Assembly (NCBI RefSeq): GCF_003144095.1
Contig: NZ_NSKH01000018.1
Span: forward strand, 842,493 to 906,492
Direction of reading: 5' to 3'
DNA from: Streptomyces sp. ICBB 8177
GTDB taxonomy: Bacteria > Actinomycetota > Actinomycetes > Streptomycetales > Streptomycetaceae
DNA length: 64,000 nt
The notes under the pieces are model-generated. The model had not been told where the DNA came from. It saw only the letters and a program-made list of their open reading frames with translations, and searched no databases. This document shows positions 40,235-50,731 of this stretch, one piece after another. How positions within the stretch are numbered: the first letter of the stretch is position 1; every line of letters starts with the position of its first letter. Both the position numbers and the translations under genes were made by a program.

Positions 40235-40606
40235 ATGAATGTGGGCCTGCAGCACGACAAGCGCGGCACGAGACCGTCGCGGAGGCTGTGGCAACTGCTC
40301 GCGCTGGCAGCCGTGGCGACAACGGCCGCAACGAGCTGCGGGCCGAACACCGATGCCTACGTCGCCCTCCAGAACGCCATGAAATCCCACATAACCAACG
40401 TGGACCACCGTCCGGTCGCGTCCGTGTCCTGCACTCCGCACGTCCACGACACCATGCGCGAGGAGACCGCCCACCTGCGGTGCCTGGTCCGCTTCCGGGA
40501 CGGCACGTCCTACACGGCCAGTGCTGCCATCCGTAACCAGAATTCAGGCGGTACCCACAACCGGCCCGACGCCTACACCTGGGACAGTCCGCCGCCTGCG
40601 GGATGA
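40235..40606 (+). CDS. Secreted lipoprotein, DUF4333-like
   Basis: The 123-residue protein starts at an ATG after AGGAG and has a basic N-region, a hydrophobic stretch (L-L-A-L-A-A-V-A) and lipobox-like A-A-T-S-C with Cys at about residue 35. The mature part holds the Cys pair V-S-C-T-P...L-R-C-L-V-R-F-R-D-G-T, the arrangement seen in DUF4333-type secreted domains. Probably anchored to the outer face of the membrane. Function unknown. A region of 295 bp without a gene follows. Confidence 0.65.
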   Translation: MNVGLQHDKRGTRPSRRLWQLLALAAVATTAATSCGPNTDAYVALQNAMKSHITNVDHRPVASVSCTPHVHDTMREETAHLRCLVRFRDGTSYTASAAIRNQNSGGTHNRPDAYTWDSPPPAG

Positions 40607-40901
40607 CACGTGCCAGCGCACGCGCCGCGGCCGTCGGCTCCAACGAGCCGCACCAGACGCTCGGTCAGGACAGACCGTCGCCACATCGGCGGCGCCGGGC
40701 TCAGCCTCCGTCCCGCCCCGCTCAGCCAAGACGGGCACGGCCAACCGGCGAGGGCCGACCCGCTCCCCGTTTAGCGGGCCCGGGCACGCGAGCTGTACGG
40801 CACAGGACCCGACCGGGCAGTTGCGTTCTTATGCACGGGCACGCGACCGGCAACAGGCATCACCCACCGGACAACGCCCTTGCGCCGCTTCGAGGTCGGG
40901 G

Positions 40902-43043
<2,142 letters not shown>

Positions 43044-43346
43044 GACAACGCCCCCTCCCCGAGCGGCCGCGCACAGACGCGGCTGTCTGCACTGTCAGTG
43101 CCCGCGCGCCGCCAAAGCATGCCTGCCCGGAACACACGAAGCTGTCAGGCTCGCAGGACGGTCAGGCAGGCGCGGGCGGCCGTGTTCAGGGCCCTGTGAC
43201 GATGCCGGCCGGGGCTTCGGCGGACGGGGCGGTCGTCCGGTCCGCGTTCCGGCTTCGCGCTGTGGAGCGGTCCCCGACGGCTCGTGGGCTGCCCGCGTCC
43301 ACTTCGCCGGTCTCCGTCCGCCAAGCGCCGCCCTGCTGTGCGTGGT
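43044..43346. other. 303-bp gap, nothing supported
   Basis: Between the MpaB-like gene and glgX, both on the minus strand; it should contain the glgX promoter. No strong hairpin, repeat or coding sequence seen. Confidence 0.4.
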
Positions 43347-44510
43347 TCATTCGGGGACGGTGGCGGCGGGCGGGGCCCACCGGCGAGCGGGGGGCACGGC
43401 GCCGGGGACGCCGTAGTCCTTCTTGAGGTGTTCGGGGATGGCGTAATGCATGACGCGTCCGCGGGTGAGGGAGGACAGCTCGAGGGCGGTGGTCAGGTGA
43501 CCGAGCCGGTCCAGCGCCCATGCTCCGAAGGGGGAGCGGTCCTCGATGGACTCCAGTACGCCGAGGACGTGGGGCACGGCCTTGACGAGGGTGTCCCACC
43601 GGGTGTGGGAAACACCGAGCCAGTCGGCGCAGGTGTCGCCGATGAGGTAGCGGATGAGCGCGGAGACGATCGGGTCGAAGAAGGTCCCGGGCACGACCGC
43701 CTCGTAGAGGTCGACGAGTTGCCGGGTCAGATGGGCGCCTTCCTCGGACGGCCCCATGTGCCGGATCATGTACAGGTCGAGGAAGTGCCTGGCGCTGTCC
43801 AGCGTCCTGGGTACGGCGTCCTGGTCGACGCCGAGCATGGCACCGACCACACGCCAGGCGTAGTAGTAGGCCTCCGCGCCGTCCGCGGACATGTGGACTC
43901 CGAGGCGGTGCAGGCTGTCCAGGACGAGCAGGGAGAAGAACATCTGCCCCCCGATCATGTCCTCCTGGCAGATCGGCGTCCCGAGCGCACCGGTGTCCCA
44001 GCGGTTCTCCCGCTTGAGGTGGTGACGGATGGAGGCGTGCAGGAGCCGGACCTTCTGTGCTGCGGGGATGAAGCGGCTGCCGGCCTCGAAGGCGTCGGGT
44101 CGCATGAGGTACACCGTGAACTGGCCCGTCTCCGCCATCCGCTTGGAGGGGTACTCCAGTCCGTGGGCGGTCGACAGCAACTTCGCCACGTGCGGGACGA
44201 CGTAGCACGCAGGCATGGAGGCGAAGGAAAGCGCGGTGGAGATGTGTACGTTGTTGTCGATGAAGAACAGTCGTGCCTTCTCCATCTCCTCCCAGTCCAC
44301 CCAAGCCGGCGGAACGCTTGTGGCCTGGAGGTATTCTCGCGCGACATCGGGCAGTCCTTCCGGCAGGGGAGCCCCGGCGGTGGAGACGTAGCGCATCAGG
44401 GTGTTGAACTTGCCCACCTCCCCGCGTTCGAAGAGGGCGGCGACAGTGGCATCGGCGAGATCGTCACCGGTCCGCCGCAGGGCATCCATGGAATCCTCGG
44501 TGTAGGTCAT
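43347..44510 (-). CDS. MpaB/DUF2236 family oxygenase (latex-clearing-protein-like)
   Basis: The 387-residue helical protein matches the DUF2236/Lcp/MpaB family, b-type haem proteins some of which cleave isoprenoid double bonds (rubber oxygenase Lcp, mycophenolate MpaB). Visible traits: many conserved His/Arg on helices (H-A-S-I-R-H-H-L-K, Y-M-I-R-H-M-G-P), a typical length and no signal peptide, unlike secreted Lcp. AAGGAG precedes the ATG. It lies 106 bp downstream of the polyprenyl synthase gene on the same strand, so it may oxidise a prenyl product of the encapsulin-linked locus. The substrate is inferred only. Confidence 0.75.
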   Translation of the reverse strand: MTYTEDSMDALRRTGDDLADATVAALFERGEVGKFNTLMRYVSTAGAPLPEGLPDVAREYLQATSVPPAWVDWEEMEKARLFFIDNNVHISTALSFASMPACYVVPHVAKLLSTAHGLEYPSKRMAETGQFTVYLMRPDAFEAGSRFIPAAQKVRLLHASIRHHLKRENRWDTGALGTPICQEDMIGGQMFFSLLVLDSLHRLGVHMSADGAEAYYYAWRVVGAMLGVDQDAVPRTLDSARHFLDLYMIRHMGPSEEGAHLTRQLVDLYEAVVPGTFFDPIVSALIRYLIGDTCADWLGVSHTRWDTLVKAVPHVLGVLESIEDRSPFGAWALDRLGHLTTALELSSLTRGRVMHYAIPEHLKKDYGVPGAVPPARRWAPPAATVPE

Positions 44511-44616
44511 GTCAGCGCTCCTTGTCTTTCACGGGCGTGGCCGGCGGACGAGACGTCGCCGGCGGACAGGGCGTGGCCGGCCGAAGGTGGACCAGGGCGC
44601 GCCTCGCGGCACGGGT

Positions 44617-45672
44617 TCAGAACGAGCGGACCGTCGCCGAACGCGCCAGTGCGGTCAAGGCCGAGGCGGCGTGTGCGGGGGCTTCCAGCTGGCGCAAAGC
44701 ACCGAGGGCCTCCTCGACTCGCGCGGTGATCATGGCCTCGACGCGGTCGGGAGCCCGCAGCCGACGCATCACCTCACGGACCGCGTCCAGCCCCTCCGCG
44801 TCGAGATCGCGTCGGCCCAGGAGGGCTCGCAACCGTACCCGCTCGTCATCACCGGCGAGACGCCAGGTCTCCGCAAGCAGGGCCGTAGGCCGGTGGCCGC
44901 GCACATCGTCGGCGCTGTCCTTACCGGTGCGTCCCGGGTCGCCGAACAGGCCGAGAAGGTCGTCCCGCAGTTGGAACGCCTCGCCCAGCGGCAGCCCGTA
45001 CGCGGAGTAGCCCTCGCACACCCGCTCGCCGGCCCCGGCCAAGGCGCCGCCGATCAGAAGGGGTTGCTCGACGGTGTACTTGGCTGTCTTGTACCGGATC
45101 ACCTTCAGCGACGCCGTGAGGTCCACATCGGTCCCGGTACGCAGGATCTCCAGGCACTCTCCCGCGACCAGCTCCCGGGCCAGCGACGACCACAACGGGC
45201 GGGCCCGCGCCAGGTACGCGGCGGGCAGACCACTGGTGGCGAAGAGCTGACCGGCCAGCGACATCAACAGATCACCTACCAGCATCGCCAGCGACTTGGC
45301 GGCAGCGACGGTACGCCGGCGCCGGCGCACAGCAGCGCGCAGGGCAATGTGTGCCGTGGGACGGCCATGCCGTAACGGGCTCTCGTCGATGAGGTCGTCG
45401 TGCATCACCGCGGCGGCGTGCACCAGCTCCATCGAGGCCGCTGCCCGCACCAGTGCGTCGCTGTCCGGCTGCCCCACGGCGCGCCAGCCCCAGTAGCAGA
45501 ACGCCGCCCTCAGCCGTTTGCCGTCCGCGACCGCCGCCTCCAACTGCCCGGCCACCGGCCCCAGTAGCGGATCGATCGCCGTCAACTGATCGGCCTCCTG
45601 GGCGACGAAGTGGTGCAGCACCTCGTCGACGCGGGCCTTGAACGCGGCCGGCTCCCACCGGTCAGCCACCAT
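44617..45672 (-). CDS. Polyprenyl diphosphate synthase (family 2B encapsulin-associated)
   Basis: The 351-residue all-helical protein has the first Asp-rich motif D-D-L-I-D (in V-M-H-D-D-L-I-D-E) and a second D-D-L-L-G with nearby G-K-D-S-A-D-D, typical of trans-prenyltransferases that condense IPP onto allylic diphosphates. I chose ATG M-V-A-D-R-W; the gene start overlaps the small upstream gene by 11 bases. Polyprenyl synthases are known neighbours of family 2B encapsulins. It may supply geranyl diphosphate for 2-methylisoborneol or a longer chain for the MpaB-like oxygenase. Confidence 0.85.
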   Translation of the reverse strand: MVADRWEPAAFKARVDEVLHHFVAQEADQLTAIDPLLGPVAGQLEAAVADGKRLRAAFCYWGWRAVGQPDSDALVRAAASMELVHAAAVMHDDLIDESPLRHGRPTAHIALRAAVRRRRRTVAAAKSLAMLVGDLLMSLAGQLFATSGLPAAYLARARPLWSSLARELVAGECLEILRTGTDVDLTASLKVIRYKTAKYTVEQPLLIGGALAGAGERVCEGYSAYGLPLGEAFQLRDDLLGLFGDPGRTGKDSADDVRGHRPTALLAETWRLAGDDERVRLRALLGRRDLDAEGLDAVREVMRRLRAPDRVEAMITARVEEALGALRQLEAPAHAASALTALARSATVRSF

Positions 45673-45940
45673 CGGCGGCCTGCCGAGCCAAGGCGTACTG
45701 GGCAAGAATCTCCAGGTGGGCCGGGGGAACAGCCGAGCACCGGTCCAGGACAAGGCGCCCACGTGCCATCAGATCGTCCTCCGCGTCCGCCACCAGCGCC
45801 GCGGTGTCCGAGCGACGCAGCAGACCCCGCACCTTTCCCATCATCGACCCCAGGGAGCTGACCGTCAGATCAGCCAACCCAGCGGCCAGCCACACCGCCC
45901 GCTCGTCCAGGCCCCCGCCTCGTTCTGCTCCTCGCGTCAT
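45662..45940 (-). CDS. 92-residue protein of unknown function in the encapsulin locus
   Basis: The protein starts at an ATG with a strong GGAGGGG site 5 bases upstream. It is helical and charged with a C-terminal A-H-L-E-I-L-A-Q-Y-A-L-A-R-Q; no Cys cluster, membrane helix or known motif. It is the first gene of the minus-strand operon and overlaps the polyprenyl synthase start, implying coupled translation. A cargo, adaptor or regulator role is possible. I do not recognise the family. Confidence 0.65.
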   Translation of the reverse strand: MTRGAERGGGLDERAVWLAAGLADLTVSSLGSMMGKVRGLLRRSDTAALVADAEDDLMARGRLVLDRCSAVPPAHLEILAQYALARQAADGG

Positions 45941-46572
45941 CCCGTCCCCTCCAGACACGTTCTTTCGGCGCCGACCGCACGCCACCCTTTCCAGAGTCGC
46001 GTCGCGCCGAGCGTACGAAGAGAAGAACTCACGAAAGAGTGATCGGATCGTTTGTCTGTACGGTCTTTCCAGGAGGTTTTCCGCACATCGAAGGGACCTG
46101 GGACAGATCACGCAGGGTTCTGGGGCGGACACGTCCGACCCGGGGTTGCCATTCCCGATCAGCGCGGGCGTCTCGGCTGCACCTTGATCCGCCGACGAGT
46201 GGTGTCGGAAGGTCCGCGCAGGCGCGTGGTCTCGCAGCCTGCTGACCTCTGCACCGGACCGGGGAGCGAACAGTTGACAGTGGGCCGCTCCCATGAAATC
46301 AACCGATTAACTGACGACTTTGTGTGTTGCAGGTGTCGGGAGTGCTCAACGTGAAGTTCGTCTTCGACAACTCCCGTTTCAGATAAGGGATTTGAGGCTC
46401 ACCGTCAACCCTTTGGCGGCGAGATCACCCCATCGCGGCAATCTCGTCGGACTATCGAATCAACCTCGCCGTCGGCGGGGATCGATCGTGAAGAGCCTGA
46501 GACCTCAGGCTGCCCGTCGCTCTTCCAGCCCCGCGCTCATGGACCCCACCTCTACGAGGGAGAGTTCGATCG
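45941..46572. promoter_or_regulatory. Divergent control region of the encapsulin/2-MIB locus
   Basis: The 632-bp gap between the small-protein operon and the shell gene is AT-richer than its surroundings at 46000-46090 and 46290-46400. A perfect 18-bp palindrome (46494-46511) lies 61 bp before the shell start. No credible gene is inside, although several open frames cross it. Confidence 0.6.
46494..46511. promoter_or_regulatory. 18-bp palindrome upstream of encapsulin shell gene
   Basis: AGCCTGAG-AC-CTCAGGCT, 8-bp perfect arms with a 2-bp centre. It could be an operator or a short leader hairpin controlling the 2-MIB operon. Confidence 0.55.
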
Positions 46573-47985
46573 ATGACTGTCGAAGCCGACCCGCAAGCGC
46601 AGCCGGAGCACCCGCAGCAGACCAGCCTGAGTACGGCTGCTGCCCGCAACCTCGCGACCACGACCAAGTCCGTCCCGCAGATGCAGGAGATCACCTCCCG
46701 TTGGCTCCTGCGGCTCCTTCCATGGGTCGAGACCAAGGGCGGCACCTATCGGGTGAACCGTCGGCTGAGCTACACCGTCGGCGACGGACGGGTGGACTTC
46801 ATCCAGGACGGTGCCCAGGTCCGGGTGCTCCCGCGCGAGTTGGGCGAACTGGCCTTCCTCCGCGGCTTCGACGACGAAGAGGTGCTGAAGGCGATCGCCG
46901 ACCGGTGCGTGCAACGCGACTTCCAGCCCGGTGAAACACTGGTGGAAGGCGGGGCCTCGGCCGACCGGCTCCACCTGATCGCTCACGGGCGGGTACGCCA
47001 GACCACCGTCGGCAAGTTCGGCAACAAGGTGGCCGTCGGGGTCCTCGCCGACGGCGACCGTTTCGGTGATCAGGCGCTGTTGGACAGCGAGGGGCAGTGG
47101 GAACACACTGCCACCGCTGAGACAGCCGGCACCTTGCTGACCCTGTCGAGGGAGGACTTCGCCGCCGTGCTGTCCTCCTCGCAGAGCCTGCAGGCCCACA
47201 TCCGCGAGTTCAGCGCCATTCCCCGCCAACGGCAGAACCGCCACGGTGAGGCCGAGATCGCCATGTCCTCGGGCCATACCGGTGAGCCGGAGCTGCCCGG
47301 CACGTTCGTCGACTACGACTTGAACCCGCGCGAGTACGAACTGTCGGTCGCACAGACGGTACTTCGCATCCACACGCGAGTCGCCGATCTCTACAACGAT
47401 CCGATGGACCAGACCGAGCAGCAGTTGCGGCTCACCATTGAGGCGTTGCGCGAACGGCAGGAGTACGAGCTCGTCAACAACCGGGACTTCGGTCTCCTGC
47501 ACAACGCCGACTTCAAACAACGCATCCAGACCCACTCCGGCCCGCCCACCCCCGACGACCTCGACGAGCTGCTGTGCCGGCGCCGCGGCTCGCAGTACTT
47601 CCTCGCCCACCCTCGCGCCATCGCCGCGGTCGGCAGGGAGTTCAACGCCCGCGGCCTCTACCCGACCCACGTCGACCTCGGCGGTCAACAGGTCCCGGCG
47701 TGGCGGGGAGTGCCCATTCTCCCGTGCAACAAGATTCCCATCACCGCTGACAACACCAGCTCGATCCTGGTCATGCGTACCGGCGAGGACAACCAGGGTG
47801 TCATCGGGCTACGGCAGACCGGTCTGCCGGACGAGTACGAACCAGGCCTGTCGGTGCGCTTCATGAACATCAACGAACGGTCGATCATCTCCTACCTCGT
47901 GTCCACCTACTACTCCGCGGCCATCCTCGTCCCGGACGCACTGGGTGTGCTGGAGAACGTGCAGATCGGCCGCGAGGGCGACTGA
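46573..47985 (+). CDS. Family 2B encapsulin nanocompartment shell protein
   Basis: The 470-residue protein combines an HK97-like capsid fold split by a cyclic-nucleotide-binding-type domain. N-terminal arm and fold about 1-95 ([11 protein letters not shown]), cNMP domain about 95-205 ([17 protein letters not shown] at 164-170), then the capsid core ([14 protein letters not shown] to the C-terminus). This layout is the family 2B encapsulin shell, long annotated as a Crp-like protein in 2-methylisoborneol clusters. The shell assembles into a particle that encloses the terpene cyclase. The canonical cAMP phosphate-binding Arg is not present. First gene of a three-gene operon. Confidence 0.92.
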   Translation: MTVEADPQAQPEHPQQTSLSTAAARNLATTTKSVPQMQEITSRWLLRLLPWVETKGGTYRVNRRLSYTVGDGRVDFIQDGAQVRVLPRELGELAFLRGFDDEEVLKAIADRCVQRDFQPGETLVEGGASADRLHLIAHGRVRQTTVGKFGNKVAVGVLADGDRFGDQALLDSEGQWEHTATAETAGTLLTLSREDFAAVLSSSQSLQAHIREFSAIPRQRQNRHGEAEIAMSSGHTGEPELPGTFVDYDLNPREYELSVAQTVLRIHTRVADLYNDPMDQTEQQLRLTIEALRERQEYELVNNRDFGLLHNADFKQRIQTHSGPPTPDDLDELLCRRRGSQYFLAHPRAIAAVGREFNARGLYPTHVDLGGQQVPAWRGVPILPCNKIPITADNTSSILVMRTGEDNQGVIGLRQTGLPDEYEPGLSVRFMNINERSIISYLVSTYYSAAILVPDALGVLENVQIGREGD

Positions 47986-48088
47986 CGCGCTCCTGCCGTG
48001 ACCAGTAGACAGGCAGCCGGCCGGCTCGCCCCCGGCCGGCCCGACCCGCATGCCGCGCGGCAGCCGTCCGCCACGTCAAGGAGCCAGC

Positions 48089-49609
48089 ATGTCCGTCTCC
48101 GAGCCCTCACCCCTGGCCAAGCACCCTCCCGGCGCCGCCCTCCATGCCCCAGCAGGCGCCGGCCCCGTGCCCGCCCCCGTCACGGTCAGCGAGCCCGCTG
48201 CCGTAACCGGAGGGGTGCCCCACGCCCCCGCGCCGCCGCCTCGCCCACCCGCGCCGAGCGGCGTCCCCGACGACGTGCCGGTGGCCGGCCCCCAGCCCCC
48301 GCGGCGCCTGGCCGGCCCCACCGGCCTGGGCACGACGGGCGTGCACCCGTGGCGGCCCGGGAAGCCCACGGGTCCGGACGGCACCGCGATTCCCGGCTCG
48401 TGCCCCCAACTCGTGCCCGCACCCGTCCCGACCATTGAGCCCGTGGCCGTAACCGGAGGCGTGCCCCACACCCCTGCGCCGCCGCCGTCACCTCGTCCGG
48501 TCCGGCCGAGCAGCATCGTCGAGGGTGTGCAGGTGGCCGGCCCCGCGGCGCAACGGCTCCTGCGCGGCCCCCGAGGCCTGGGCACGACGGGTGCACGCCC
48601 GCAGCCGACCATGACGGCTGCGAACCCGGTCGGCAATCCGATCCCCGGCCTGTACTACCACCCGGTGCCGGAGCCCGATCCCCTGCGAGTGGCGGAGGTC
48701 GACCGCCGAATCAAGGCCTGGGCGATCGACGAGATCGACCTGTACCCCGCCGAATGGGAAGAGCAGTTCGACGGCTTCTTCGTCGGCCGCTACATGGTCG
48801 CCTGTCACCCGGACGCCCCCACCATCGACCACCTGATGGTCGCCGCACGCCTGATGGTCGCGGAGAACGCCGTCGACGACTGCTACTGCGAGGATCACGG
48901 AGGTTCACCCGTCGGCCTGGGCGGGCGCCTCCTGCTCGCCCACACCGCACTCGACCCGGTGCACACCGCGGCGGAATACCAGCCGGCCTGGGCGCAGTCG
49001 CTGCGGTCCGACGCCCCCCGCAGGGCCTACCGGTCCGCCATGACGTACTTCCTCGACCAGGCCAGCCCCTCCCAAGCCGACCGCTACCGACACGACATGG
49101 CCCGCCTGCACATGGGGTACCTCGCCGAGGCCGCGTGGGCGCAGACGGAGTACGTCCCCGAGGTGTGGGAATACCTCGCGATGCGCCAGTTCAACAACTT
49201 CCGCCCCTGTCCCACCATCACCGACACCATCGGCGGCTACGAGCTGCCCGCGGACCTGCACGCCCAGCCAGCCGTCCAGCGGATCATCGCGCTCGCGGGG
49301 AACGCCACCACCCTCGTCAACGACCTGTACTCCTACACCAAGGAGCTCGCCAGCCCTGGCAAGCACTTGAATCTCCCGGTGGTCATCGCCGAGCGTGAGG
49401 GCATGCCCGAGCGCGAGGCGTACCTGAAGGCCATCGACATCCACAACGACCTGATGCACGCCTTCGAGGCCGAAGTCGCGTCGCTGACGGCCGCCCATGC
49501 GCTGCCGAACCTGCTGCGCTTCCTTCGCGGCGTCGCCATGTGGGTCGACGGCAACCACTACTGGCACCAGACCAACACCTACCGCTACAGCCTGCCCGAC
49601 TTCTGGTGA
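48089..49609 (+). CDS. 2-Methylisoborneol synthase with disordered cargo-loading domain
   Basis: The 506-residue class I terpene cyclase converts 2-methylgeranyl diphosphate to the earthy odorant 2-methylisoborneol. Metal motifs: D-D-C-Y-C-E-D (263-269) and the NSE triad N-D-L-Y-S-Y-T-K-E (N411, S415, E419). The first about 185 residues are Pro/Ala/Gly-rich, probably disordered, and contain a duplicated module; in related strains this region loads the enzyme into the encapsulin. The start follows AAGGAG; 13 in-frame upstream codons are unlikely. Lies 103 bp after the shell gene. Confidence 0.92.
   Translation: MSVSEPSPLAKHPPGAALHAPAGAGPVPAPVTVSEPAAVTGGVPHAPAPPPRPPAPSGVPDDVPVAGPQPPRRLAGPTGLGTTGVHPWRPGKPTGPDGTAIPGSCPQLVPAPVPTIEPVAVTGGVPHTPAPPPSPRPVRPSSIVEGVQVAGPAAQRLLRGPRGLGTTGARPQPTMTAANPVGNPIPGLYYHPVPEPDPLRVAEVDRRIKAWAIDEIDLYPAEWEEQFDGFFVGRYMVACHPDAPTIDHLMVAARLMVAENAVDDCYCEDHGGSPVGLGGRLLLAHTALDPVHTAAEYQPAWAQSLRSDAPRRAYRSAMTYFLDQASPSQADRYRHDMARLHMGYLAEAAWAQTEYVPEVWEYLAMRQFNNFRPCPTITDTIGGYELPADLHAQPAVQRIIALAGNATTLVNDLYSYTKELASPGKHLNLPVVIAEREGMPEREAYLKAIDIHNDLMHAFEAEVASLTAAHALPNLLRFLRGVAMWVDGNHYWHQTNTYRYSLPDFW
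48196..48605 (+). repeat. Duplicated module in the cyclase N-terminal domain
   Basis: Two units with V-T-G-G-V-P-H-x-P-A-P-P-P followed by V-A-G-P and G-P-x-G-L-G-T-T-G recur 82-84 codons apart (48200/48446 and 48329/48581). The DNA stretches GCCGTAACCGGAGG and GGCACGACGGG are identical in both, with a 2-codon indel between them. Confidence 0.85.
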
Positions 49610-49621
49610 ACGGAGAAGCCT

Positions 49622-50500
49622 ATGAGCAGCACCGGGTCCACCTCCACGTCAGCCCTTACCATCCCGCGGCCGCAGACGCCGTACCAGGGGGACATCGCAC
49701 GATACTGGGACAGCGAAGCCCGGCCGGTGAACCTGCGCCTCGGAGATGTCGACGGTCTGTATCACCACCACTACGGCATCGGCGACGTCGACCACACGGC
49801 CATCGGTGACAGCGACGACGCGCAACACGAAGAGCGGCTGGTCGCGGAGCTCCACCGACTGGAGTCGGCGCAGGCCGCCTTCCTCCTCGACCACCTCGGG
49901 CCCATCGGCCGCGGCGACACCCTCGTGGACGCCGGCTGCGGGCGCGGCGGGTCGATGGTCATGGCCCACCAGCGCTTCGGATGCAGCGTCGAAGGCCTCA
50001 CCTTGTCGAGCAAGCAGGCCGAGTTCGCCAACGCACGCGCTGACGAGCTCGGCATCGCCGACCATGTCCACGCCCGCGTGTGCAACATGCTCCACATGCC
50101 CTTCGACACCGGTCAGATCGCGGCCTCGTGGAACAACGAGTCGAGCATGTACGTCGATCTGCACGACCTGTTCGCCGAGCACTCGCGCGTCCTGGCCGTC
50201 GGCGGCCGTTACGTGACCATCACCGGCTGCTGGAACCCGCGCTACGGTCAACCGTCGAAGTGGGTCTCACAGATCAACGCTCACTTCGAGTGCAACATCC
50301 ACTCCCGCCGCGAATACCTGCGCGCCATGGCGGACAACAGGCTCGTTCCCCAGACCGTCATCGACCTGACCTCCGCGACCCTGCCCTACTGGCGGCTACG
50401 CGCCACCTCCTCACTCGTGACAGGCATCGAAGACGCCTTCCTCAACTCCTACCAGGACGGCTCCTTCCAGTACCTCCTCATCGCAGCCGACCGCATCTGA
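49622..50500 (+). CDS. Geranyl diphosphate 2-C-methyltransferase
   Basis: The 292-residue SAM-dependent enzyme has motif I V-D-A-G-C-G-R-G-G-S (about 102-111) and a fold of the cyclopropane-synthase/ubiE group. It methylates C2 of geranyl diphosphate to 2-methyl-GPP, the substrate of the cyclase encoded 12 bp upstream. With the shell it completes the known 2-methylisoborneol operon. A hairpin follows the stop. Confidence 0.92.
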   Translation: MSSTGSTSTSALTIPRPQTPYQGDIARYWDSEARPVNLRLGDVDGLYHHHYGIGDVDHTAIGDSDDAQHEERLVAELHRLESAQAAFLLDHLGPIGRGDTLVDAGCGRGGSMVMAHQRFGCSVEGLTLSSKQAEFANARADELGIADHVHARVCNMLHMPFDTGQIAASWNNESSMYVDLHDLFAEHSRVLAVGGRYVTITGCWNPRYGQPSKWVSQINAHFECNIHSRREYLRAMADNRLVPQTVIDLTSATLPYWRLRATSSLVTGIEDAFLNSYQDGSFQYLLIAADRI

Positions 50501-50504
50501 CCCC

Positions 50505-50526
50505 CGCCTGCAGGCGGCGGCCGCCT
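50505..50526. terminator. Hairpins after the 2-MIB operon
   Basis: Palindrome CGCCTGCAGGCG overlaps a stem-loop AGGCGG-CGG-CCGCCT immediately after the methyltransferase stop; probable terminator before the convergent PLD-like gene. Confidence 0.55.
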
Positions 50527-50731
50527 GACCCGCGGGACTCCTCCTCCGCGTCGGCAACGCCCGGGGGAGGAGGCCGCGGCGCCGCGATGACGCTGCCGGT
50601 GCGCAAGGTGGCGGCAGGCTGAACAGGGCCTTCGCCCGAACCGGCCCACGCCCTCGGCGCGACGCGTACAGACGGGCGGGCATCCGGACTCACGTAACGG
50701 ACCCGCCCAACGCGTCGCGCCTTCGGTCCGT

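Noticed and set aside
46274..46302. TTGACA-like -35 sequence before the shell gene
   Set aside because: The matching -10 element at 17-18 bp spacing is poor, so no promoter is called.
46039..46354. Small open frames in the divergent encapsulin control region
   Set aside because: Overlapping frames without ribosome sites or protein-like composition.
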